From Plotosus lineatus (lineage: Eukaryota; Chordata; Actinopteri; Siluriformes; Plotosidae), in the NCBI GenBank assembly GCA_024760905.1, contig CM045729.1, positions 60,563,580 to 60,627,579 of the forward strand: DNA of 64,000 nt, given 5' to 3'. The first letter of the stretch is position 1. Every line of letters starts with the position of its first letter. The notes under the pieces are model-generated. The model did no database searches. It saw only the letters and a program-made list of their open reading frames with translations, and had not been told where the DNA came from. A program made the translations under genes and the position numbers. Positions 55,241-64,000 of this stretch are shown here, piece by piece.

Positions 55241-55622
55241 TGGGCGGTCCTCACTTAACGACAGGGTTACATTCGGCAGACCCCGTCGTTAAGTGATTCC
55301 GTCGTTAAACGAACCCCGCTTTGGTAGACATTTTGCTTAGTTTGTATTTGTACAGTAGGCTACTGTATTATATATATATAAACCGTTGAATGTGAGAAAC
55401 CATAACTGCTAGTAATCGTTTGAACTCTCTTATCTAGCAGCATGGTAGACTTCCGACTGGTGTGTGTGTGTGTGTGTGTGTGTGTGTAGGGAGGCGGGAT
55501 AGGAGATGCTGCCGACATTGGGTGTGCTGTGACTCGTTAACAGTAAAAGTATACTTTTGATAATTTAACAATGTTTAACAGGCCGTCGTAACTCCAAATT
55601 GTCGTTAAGTGAGGACCACCTG
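55241..55622. mobile_element. Tigger/pogo-type MITE, 382 bp
   Basis: Left end TGGGCGGTCCTCACTTAACG and inverted right end CAGGTGGTCCTCACTTAACG are near-identical terminal repeats flanked by TA (55239-55240 and 55623-55624). A second internal inverted pair (CGTCGTTAAGTGATTCCGTC) and a (TG)n tract lie inside. No coding capacity. Confidence 0.88.
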
Positions 55623-55625
55623 TAT

Positions 55626-57548
55626 TTAGAGTCTGCTGAAAAAAGACAAGGTTGGTAGGTGGGGTGTACTCTTTTTTTTTTTTTTTTTTTTTTTCCCAAA
55701 ATATTGAAAACAAATAAGAGTAAAATAAATGTTGTATTTGTGTAGTTTTAATGGTTAACAGGTGATTAAAAATACAATATTTTCTTGTTTTTCTTATGCT
55801 ACTTTAAAAATGTTAGTTAATATATTTGTAAATATATATTTCTCATCATTTCACTTTAATCTACGTACTTTTAAATTTCAATCTCTCTGTAGTGCTCTGG
55901 TCTCTGACTTTAAAAATGAATACAGAACCAGATTAAATCATATTGTTTAAACAGATTTTAATATAATCTAGCAAACCTTGAAATGTACTCCCCACAAATC
56001 AAAGCTTTCATTTCCCTAGCCACCTGGGATTCAGACCAGGCAGAGTGTGCGAGGATGGATTTATTTCATTTCTTGACCAAGAGTAAACACTTTACCAAAG
56101 TGACCCATCTTTTTTTTTTTTTTGAACATTGGGCAAAATAAGCTGCAAAGCATTTCTCCTAAACATTGCTCATACTCATCTTCTGACTCATTAAACAGAT
56201 GAATGAGGATACAGCTGAATGAACGATAAACTTTAAACACATTTTTTTAAATTGTAATCTGTGGTGTGAGGGGGGGGAAAATAGTTTTTGATTCCATGAT
56301 ACAGATAGTGTTTTGTACAGTGGTACACAGTACCATGAGCACCAATTTATATGTACACGTAATGTATTCCTGAGGGTTTAGTGTAGCCACATGATGTCCT
56401 GTGTCAATGGGAAAGGACTTATCACTAGTTGGCACCGACAGGATCACACTAATGTTCATTTTGACATCTTCATGGTCTGTTAGTTGTCTTGCTGTTTATT
56501 TTCCACACCATCTTGGATGCAAACAATGGCACACACTGTTCCACATGGCTGTTTTCAGGGCTAATCTGATGCAGACGACTATTCTGAAATGCACAGAGCC
56601 CTCAGGCAGGTTGGTAAAGTCTTCTTAGGGGAAATCTTCTGTTTTTGGTTCCAAGGCAGGATTATTGGAAGTGCAGCAGACAATGCAAGCCAGTTGTGAT
56701 TTATCAGGTGGCCTCTCATACCCCAAATCTGACTCACCAGGAATGGAGTGGGTGGATGGATCTTCCCATTATGTTCCAAAGGATGAGCAAGAGCATCTAA
56801 GAGGAGTGTTGAAACTGTGCCAGGCCACAGACTCCTCTCCAACCATGGAAGATGAGTTGTTCATTTTGAGCAAGAAGAAGCCATGTGGTAGTCTTTAGCA
56901 ATCAGCCTGTCCCACTCCCCGACACACACATCCACTCCCTCTTATGGCCTTTTGCTGAACGCTGTGTGGGACTCATGCCAGGCTAAGGTTGTCCACTAAA
57001 GAATTAATTTATTATGCCTAGTAATATCAAAATCATCTGCTATACTGTCATCTGCCAAACCTTGTGTAACTAAATTATGCAGCTCTTTACAGTGTATGCC
57101 GCATGCCTCTCTGAAAGGTAACTCTGTCAAGTGTTTAGGATTTAAAAAAAGGCCTACACAGGGAAGTCACCACACTATTATTTGGGCTTTCATGCTATAT
57201 GCTGCTGAAGTGGACACCTTCTCAGAATTCCTACACGGAATTAGACCTATGGCCTCCTTTTCCTGTTCCCAGCTGACACTGCAAACTCTCAATTCAGAAA
57301 CCAACGTCTCTCATTAAGTGGTAAAATACACTGAAACAAGGTGACAGCTCAGAGAATTCTTAAAAGTGCAAAGTGACATTTTCAGCATTGCTAATTGTTT
57401 AGTGTTAGTAAAGAATGCATTTTACCAGATGTGTCCTTTTAAAGAATAAGGGGATCAGTTAAAAAGAACTAATAATCTGTCTTGGTAACAGTTCTATTAG
57501 TTTACATATTAACAAAGTTTCATGTATTTATACATTTGGAAAAAACAT
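55626..57548. other. No supported gene
   Basis: A T run at 55672-55694 and a short one at 56109-56123 are present. A + frame ending at 56898 (SSPTMEDELFILSKKKPCGS) follows a possible splice acceptor (CCAAGGCAG at about 56659). It could be a last exon, but there is no homology I can name. Confidence 0.4.
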
Positions 57549-57550
57549 AC

Positions 57551-57676
57551 AGAAGACCCTTGACTATTCAGTTTTGCACTCGCGACTTTGCATATTCGCG
57601 TTTGCCGAGCAACTGTCACGTGATTCAAATTCAGCCAATGGCTGTCCTCCTTCCTGCTGATTGGTTGAGATGATGT
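57551..57676 (+). mobile_element. Tigger-like end fragment
   Basis: After a TA it reads CAGAAGACCCTTGACTATTC, then GTCACGTGATTCAAATTCAG and CCAATGGCTGTCCTCCTTCC. It is homologous to the inverted sequence at 8522-8655. It is cut at its inner side by the next Tigger element, whose TA target matches the sequence continuing at the other locus. Confidence 0.75.
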
Positions 57677-58155
57677 ACAGGGATCCCTCACTTTCCGCGG
57701 TTAATTGGGACCAAGATCCCCACGCGACTATCGAAATCCGCAGAGTAGGATACCCACCAACTAACGTATACGTACGTGTATATAATATCAATAAATACAT
57801 ATTCAATGTTATAAATGCTTATAATAACAAACATTAAAAAAACATCATGTAAATAAAATATAAATACATACATACAGATGGAACTGCATGAGAAGAAGAA
57901 CACACATACATGCACGCGCGCGTGCACACACGGATGCAGCAATGTAAGTACAGACGATCCCCAGCTTACAAACGAGTTAGGAAGAATAAGGGGAAAAGTT
58001 AAGGAAAATGCCACAAACCAAGGTCAATTATGCAAACAAAAAACAACCCAAAACCCCCCATCAAAATTACTTACATTTTTATGTGAGGTGCGCATGTGTG
58101 TATTTATATTTTATTTACATCTTGTGTATTATTTTTGAATGTTTGTTATTATATA

Positions 58156-58931
58156 CAGGGAGTCCTCGGTTTACGCCGGTCTCGACCTACGCCGTTTCGT
58201 GGTTACAAACACGCTCCCATAAAAATATACAAAATATTACACGTCATTTACGTCTTACGCGGTTACGTAAACAAACGCAAACTAGTTTCGGGCGCGCAAG
58301 GAGGAAGAATATGCTGTGTTGTGGGCCGAGGAAGACGGCGTCGCTTCCCTTCGCTCAGTCTCGGTACTGTAATGTTACGTAAACATGCGTCATTATGTCT
58401 TACGCGGTTACGTAAAAATACGTCATTACGTCTTACACGGTTATGTAAACAAATGCAAACTAGTTTTGGGCGCGCGAGATGCAGCAAGCGTTGGCAACTT
58501 TTGAGGCTCAGGATCCCAACTTGGAAAGGTTCACTAGGGTTTCCAGAGGCATCATGGATTTGATGCAATGCTACAAGAAGATCTTGGATGAGAAGAGGTT
58601 GCTCTCTGTCCAGTCTAACCTGGAGCAGTATTTTAAGAAGGTAGAGAGAGGCCTGCAACAGATCCTGTACCCTCTACCTCGGCTGCATCTACTACTCCAG
58701 GCTCACCTGCCCCAACTTCTCCAGCACAATAAGCCTGTATCTCCCTCCCTTACTGTATTTTATTCTTGTGGTAAGGAATTGTTTTCTCTTTTTTTAAATA
58801 CTTTGTCATTAACTGTTACATTTTATTATAGTACAGTACTTTTCAGTATATTTTATGCTCCAACTTGCACTGAAATTCGGGTTACATCACGTCTTAAAAA
58901 CGGATCAGCGTCGTAAACCGAGGACTCCCCG
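58156..58931 (+). mobile_element. Tigger/pogo-type element, 776 bp, nested
   Basis: Left end CAGGGAGTCCTCGGTTTACG and inverted right end CGGGGAGTCCTCGGTTTACG are flanked by TA (58154-58155 and 58932-58933). A TTACGCGGTTACGTAAA block is repeated inside. It contains the C-terminal end of a transposase but no catalytic domain, so it is an internally deleted copy. Confidence 0.9.
58479..58780 (+). pseudogene. Tigger-type transposase C-terminus
   Basis: The open frame reads MQQALATFEAQDPNLERFTR, VSRGIMDLMQCYKKILDEKR and SVQSNLEQYFKKVERG, the order typical of the end of pogo/Tigger transposases (acidic/coiled C-terminal tail). The DNA-binding and DDE domains are absent. A stop closes the frame in non-coding terminal sequence. 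Confidence 0.8.
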
Positions 58932-59247
58932 TACATTTTATAGTGTTGAATATGTATTTATTGATATTATATACACGTATACATGTTCATATACGTCAGT
59001 CAGGTGGGGTCGATTCTCCTTCGCGGGGCTCTCGGTCCCAATTAACCGAGGAAAGTGAGAGATCCCTGTAAAAAAAGCAAAATGAAATGAGATTTTATTG
59101 TTTGTTCTTCCATTTTTAAAGTGTGACAATAATGCCACCTACCCCCAGTGACAGTCTCAGACTGTAACTGTCCGTAGTTTTGATAAAAGCATCTGAGTAA
59201 TGGTTTTTGTAACGTTTAGTTTGGGGTGCAATCAGATTGCACCATAT

Positions 59248-59610
59248 ATTGTCTGTCTTCCTTTCGGCTTTTTCCCTTTTACTCGGGAGTCGCCACAGCG
59301 CATCATCTGATTCGCACGTTTGATTTGGCAGAGGTTTTTACGTCGGATGCCCTTCCTGTCACAACCCTTTTTTAGCAAGGGACAGAAACACGCTGACGAC
59401 ATTGCAGCCTACTCTTTACGAAAGTCAGCAATGGTTCTTTTACATGCCTCTCACCATAGACAGTGAGAGACATGGCCTGCCTTTGATAACCCAGTTAGCC
59501 GCACTTGGGGGGGGGGGGACAGTGACAACCTTGTGGAGAGTGGGACTCGAACCCCCAACCTTTTGGATCAGCGATCCAGCGCCCTATACCACTAGACCAC
59601 CACTCCCCCT
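59248..59610 (-). mobile_element. SINE-B with RTE tail, complete
   Basis: A 14-bp perfect duplication, AGATTGCACCATAT (59234-59247 and 59611-59624), bounds it. On the - strand A box TGGTCTAGTGG and B box GGTTCGAGTCC are intact, followed by body and RTE composite tail. It ends in GCCGAAAGGAAGACAGAC rather than an AAG repeat. Confidence 0.95.
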
Positions 59611-59624
59611 AGATTGCACCATAT

Positions 59625-60853
59625 GTTAAATTCAAATAATTGTTTTCCTGCATTGTTGTCATGAGTCTACATATACTAATTTTTTTTTGCTTTCCTACCG
59701 TTATGATAAGAGTGTTACAGTATGAGAGGAGTGACAACTGAAGTTGTGACAGGAAAGTGCTTACACCACCACGTTTTAGTGATCCAAGTAAATGGTGCTG
59801 AAAGGAACCAAATTCCTTCATGAGCTGTGCAATCTGACAGTTGACAGCTGTTATCCCAAAGTCTCACACATTATTAATAGTGGGTTTTACTGTATTTTTT
59901 CAAACATATTTGCAGCATAAACATGTCCTGATTATATAATTAGCACCTAAATATACATAGCTTTGTTTCTCCTGCAGACTCTGCAGTGAGGTATTCCTCC
60001 TCGTTCTTTTGTCTACCCTGTGATGCTAACATCTGTTTTAGATTGAGGGGCAAAAAAAAGAGCTCAACCACAGGATATTGCATTTTATGTGGGCCTGATG
60101 GGGGAAGGGAAGAATCATCTTTTTCGACATTGGTTATCTTTTGACCCCTTTTCATTTTGTTTATTTTTTTTTCTTCTCTTCAGAGGTCAGGAATATTACA
60201 GATGGAATTCAAATGCTAACTCATCAAAGCTCTTTCTGTATCGGAGGGATTTATGCATGCTCTGTTACATGTAGCACATCTGGTTTTAATAACCATTCAT
60301 ATCTACCTTTTGTCTAGCTGTATCTGACATGAAGGTTTCTTTTTGGTTTTGTATTTTCTTGTAGCAGGTCGACGTTTGTGGATATGCCTTGCAGGACTGG
60401 TACTGCTGAACATTTTCGACAAACACTTAGAGTAAAGGAAAAAGGCTAAACTGAAATCTCTAATTTCGCAGTATATTTAGTATCGCTCCTCAAGGACATG
60501 GTCTGGGTGTGTGTTCTGGAATGCCATAAAATATAACTCCTTAAAACCATTATTTTGACATAATGTACTGCTCTAACCAGTAATATATGACAGGGAAAAT
60601 GCTGGCTAGTAAAAAGTGAATTAAATGAAAGGTTTTCATTCTGTTGCTGACAAGAGAAAGACTGTATTGATAGACCATCCACAATGGTTAGGACTAACCT
60701 CAGATAAATGGAAAAGTTCATTTCTTTGGAAAAGGAAATGAACTGTGAGCCTGTAGACTGACTCATACTGCTTGATGGTGTAACACTCATGAACTTTGAG
60801 GGGGGCAGTATATCAAAATCAAACTATTGCAATATATTTAAATATTTTGAAAG
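59625..60853. other. No recognised feature
   Basis: AT-rich sequence. A 114-codon - frame (60446-60790) has no coding signature or recognised domain. Confidence 0.5.
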
Positions 60854-60855
60854 TC

Positions 60856-63800
60856 TTCTTCTTCTTCTTCTTTTCCTTTCGGCTTTTCCCTTCAGGGGTC
60901 GCCACAGCGAATCATCTGCCTCCATCTCACCCTATCCTTTGCATCTTCTTCTCTTACACCAACGACCTTCATGTCCTCCTTTACCACATCCATGAATCGT
61001 CTCTTTGGTCTTCCTCTAGGCCTTTTGCCTGGTAGTTCCAGCCTCAGCATCCTATTACCAATATACTCACTATCCCTCCTCTGTACATGTCCAAACCATC
61101 TCAATCTAGCCTCTCTGACTTTGTCTCCAAAACGTCTTACATGTGCTGTCCCTCTGACGTGCTCATTCCTAATCCTATCCATCCTCGTTACTCCCAAAGA
61201 GAACCTCAACATTTTCATCTCTGCTACCTCCAACTCTGCCTCCTGTCTTTTCCCCAGGGCCACTGTTTCTAACCCATACAGCATCGTTGGCCTCAACACC
61301 GTCTTGTACACTTTTCCTTTCATTTTTGCCGATACCCTCCTATCACACATCACACGGACACTTTTCTCCAACCATTCCAACCTGCCTGCACACGCTTCTT
61401 GACCTCTTTTCCACACTCTCCATTGCTCTGGATTGTTGAGCCTAAGTACTTAAAATCCTCCACCTTTCTTATCTCTGCTCCCTGTAATCTCACCGTTCCT
61501 CTTTGGTCCTTGGCATTCATGCACATGTATTCTGTCTTACTGAGGCTAATCTTCATTCCCATCCTTTCCAGGGCATACCTCCACCTCTCTAGATTTTCCT
61601 GCACTTGTTCTCTGCTCTCACTACAGATTACAATGTCATCTGCAAACATCATAGTCCATGGGGAATCTTGTCTAACCTCGTCTGTCAGCCTGTCCATCAC
61701 CATAGCGAACAAGAAGGGGCTGAGAGCTGACCCTTGATGCAGTCCCACCTCCACCTTGAACTCTTCTGTCACACCGACAGCACACCTCACCACTGTCTTA
61801 CATCTCTCATACATGTCCTGCACCACTCTAACACACTTCTCTGCCACTCCAGACTTCCTCATGCAATACCACAGTTCTTCTCTCGGCACCCTGTCATATG
61901 CTTTCTCCAGATCCACAAAGGCACAATGCAGCTCCGTCTGACCTTCTCTGTACTTCTCCATTAACATCCTCAAGGCAAACACTGCATCTGTGGTGCTCTT
62001 TCTGGGCATGAAACCAAACTGTTGTTCACAAATGCTGACTTCTGCCCTTAGTCTAGCTTCCACTATTCTTTCCCATAACTTCATCGTATGGCTCATCAAC
62101 TTTATCCCTCTGTAGTTGCCACAACTCTGCACGTCTCCCTTGTTCTTAAAAATGGGCACCAGCACACTTCTCCTCCATTCCTCTGGCATCTGCTCACTCT
62201 CTAAGACCTTGTTAAATGTTCTTGTCAGAAAATCTACTGCTACCTCTCCTAGACACTTCCATACCTCCACCGGTATGTCATCAGGACCAACTGCCTTTCC
62301 ATTCTTCATCCTCTTCAATGCCCTCCTCACTTCACCCTTACTAATCTTTGCTACTTCCTGGTCCTCAACAGTCACCTCTTCTACTCTTTTTCTCTCTCAT
62401 TTTCCTCATTCATCAGCTCTTCAAAGTACTCTTTCCATCTTCCCAGCACACTTCTGTCATCAGTCAATACATTTCCCTCTCTGTCCTTTATCAATCTAAC
62501 TTGCTGCACGTCCTTCCCATCTCTATTTCTCTGCTGTGCCAACCTGTATAAATCATTTCCTCCTCCTTACTTTCCAACCGAGCATACAAGTCATCAAACA
62601 CGCTCTGTTTGGCCTTTGACACTGCTACCTTTGCCTTACGCTGTGTCTCCCTGTACTCCTGTTTACTCTCTTCGGTTTTGTCAATGTCCCACTTCTTCTT
62701 AGCTAATCTCTTCCTTTGTACACACTCCTGCACTTCCTCATTCCACCACCAAGTCTCCTTATCTACTTTCCTTCCAGATGACACACCAAGTATTCTCCTA
62801 CCTGTCTCCCTGATCACATTCGCTGTAGTTGTCCAGTCATCTGGAAGCACTTCCTGACCACCCAAAGCCTGTTTCAACTCCTCCTTGAAGACAACCCGAC
62901 ACTCTTCCTTTTTCAACTTCCACCACTTTGTCTTCTGCTCTGCCTTTGCCTTCTTCACCTTCCTCACCATCAGCATCATCCTGCACACCACCATCCTATG
63001 CTGTTTGGCAACACTCTCACCCGCTACTACTTTGCAGTCACTGACTTCCTTTAAATTACATCGCCTGCACAAGATGTAGTCTACCTGTGTGCTCCTACCT
63101 CCACTTTTATAAGTCACCCTATGCTCCTCTCTCTTCTGGAAGAAAGTATTCACCACAGCCATTTCCATCATTTTTGCAAAATCTACCAACATCTGTCCTT
63201 CATGCTCCTGTCCTGGATACCAAACCTACCCATCACTTCCTCGTCCCCTCTGTTTCCTGCACCAACATGTCCATTGAAGTCTGCCCCAATGACCACTCTT
63301 TCACCTCTGGGGTACTCTGCATCACTTCATCTAACTCCTCCAGAATCTCTCCTTCTCTTCTCGCTCACATCCTGTCTGTGGGGCATAAGCACTAACAACA
63401 TTGACCATCACACCTTTAATTTCTAACTTGAGACTCATCACTCTGTCTGACACTCTTTTCATTTCTAGAACATTCCTGGCAAACTCCTCCTTCAAGATGA
63501 CTCCGACTCCATTTCTCTTCCCATCCACACCGTGATAAAACAGCTTAAACCCTGCTCCTATGCTTCTAGCCTTGCGACCTTTCCACCTGGTCTCCTGAAC
63601 ACACAGTATGTCCACCTTCCTCCTCTGCATCATGTCAGCCAGCTCTCTACCTTTTCCTGTCATAGTTCCAATATTCAAAGTCCCTACTTTCAGTCCTAGA
63701 CTCATGCCTTTCCTCTTCTCTCTCTGGCAACGGACACGCCTCCCGCCTCTCCTTCTTCGACGTCTTCGACCAACAGTAGTCCAATTTCCATCAGCACCCT

Positions 63801-64000
63801 GTTGGTTGACGGCACTGATGGCGGTCGTTGTTAACCCGGGCCTCGACCGATCCGGTATGTCATTCTTTCTTGTGATTCGCATAGTTTATTTGGCATTTGT
63901 TTTACGCCGGATGCCCTTCCTGACGCAACCCTCTGCATTTATCCGGGCTTGGGACCGGCGTGAGGGAGAGACACTGGTTTGTGCCCCCCCCCTCACGGCT
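60856..64000 (-). mobile_element. RTE-type LINE, copy 3, runs to window edge
   Basis: The 3' end (AAAAGAAGAAGAAGAAGAAG on the - strand) is at about 60856 and the sequence AGCCGTGAGG at 63991-64000 is only about four bases from the expected 5' end. The leader contains GGGTTGCGTCAGGAAGGGCA and CATCCGGCGTAAAACAAATG. The copy is essentially full length but has several frameshifts. Its 3' end (GATGATTCGCTGTGGCGACC, CCTGAAGGGAAAAGCCGAAA) is the closest match to the SINE-B tail in the window. Confidence 0.95.
60892..63882 (-). pseudogene. RTE polyprotein, copy 3, frameshifted
   Basis: Frames in order on the - strand: 63882-63331 (GTLNIGTMTGKGRE, QETRWKG, SAYAPQTG), 63192-62491 (STQVDYILCRR, QHRMVVCRM), 62375-61350 (ISKGEVRRALKRMKNGKAVG, PEEWRRSVLVPIFKNKGDVQ, FVDLEKAYDRV, GLHQGSALSPFLF, FADDIVI) and 61416-60892 (RRPRGRP-type basic C-terminus). 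All reverse transcriptase motifs are intact in one 341-codon frame. The GADFNGHVG block is in the frame-shifted gap at about 63260. Confidence 0.92.

Larger units (their letters stand above)
57679..59069. mobile_element. Tigger/pogo-type element holding a second one
   Basis: Left end CAGGGATCCCTCACTTTCCG and inverted right end CAGGGATCTCTCACTTTCCT are flanked by TA. The terminal similarity extends through GGTTAATTGGGACC. The interior includes a CAGACGATCCCCAGCTTACA segment at 57954 (another Tigger-type end) and the complete smaller element at 58156-58931. Confidence 0.85.

Noticed and set aside
56665..56898. Possible terminal exon (frame ending SKKKPCGSL)
   Set aside because: A weak acceptor precedes it, but no homology is recognisable and the length is within chance expectation.

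Overview
This window reads as non-coding DNA from a ray-finned fish genome, packed with transposable elements. The evidence is the set of repeat families: tRNA-headed SINEs, including a V-SINE/DANA-like type; RTE-type LINEs; other fish-like LINE fragments; and hAT, Tigger/pogo and Tc1 DNA transposons, all among long (TA)n, (CA)n and (GA)n microsatellites. No prokaryotic gene organisation is visible. I found no convincing host protein-coding exon. The one host-gene signal is a CpG-rich block at about 48.25-48.9 kb with a TATA-like box and a strong splice donor, read as a promoter plus non-coding first exon on the + strand. The species cannot be determined from this sequence alone.

Layout. 0-13 kb: a 993-bp hAT with perfect 8-bp target-site duplications (TSDs), a long hairpin, SINEs, a 202-bp hAT MITE nested in a SINE, Tigger-like remnants, an unassigned element with inverted ends (6.5-8.1 kb), a 200-bp (TA)n tract, a miniature RTE and old V-SINEs. 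13-21 kb: a near full-length RTE LINE (14827-17967) bounded by an 18-bp TSD, then SINEs. 21-33 kb: a broken second LINE, more SINEs, and a Tigger copy lying between two (TA)n tracts. 33-44 kb: a 5'-truncated third LINE with a C-terminal zinc finger, a Tc1 fragment, and a second RTE copy. 44-48 kb: dense SINEs. 48-57 kb: the CpG-rich promoter candidate, a 1-kb CT/GT satellite-like tract with a 172-bp internal duplication, then sparse repeats and a hAT flanked by an 8-bp TSD. 57-64 kb: nested Tigger elements, a SINE, and a third RTE copy on the - strand that runs to within a few bases of its 5' end at the window edge.

The most informative pattern is modular SINE construction. One tRNA-derived head/body (called SINE-B here) is joined at the same point either to an L2-like 3' tail or to a tail from the resident RTE LINE. 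That RTE tail is a composite: it matches the LINE's 5' untranslated region fused to the LINE's last ~60 bp. A separate 319-bp element with its own TSD (11666-11984) is an RTE copy reduced to its two ends, so such end-to-end deletion products are mobilised here. The V-SINE-like head also carries at least two tails, L2-like and BovB/RTE-like. A further short element shares its terminal motif with the zinc-finger LINE. Together these suggest SINEs repeatedly swapping LINE partners in one genome.

Family names are from recognition of motifs, without database searching. Boundaries marked by TSDs are read directly from the sequence; others are approximate. SINE-A, SINE-B and SINE-C are labels used only in this annotation.
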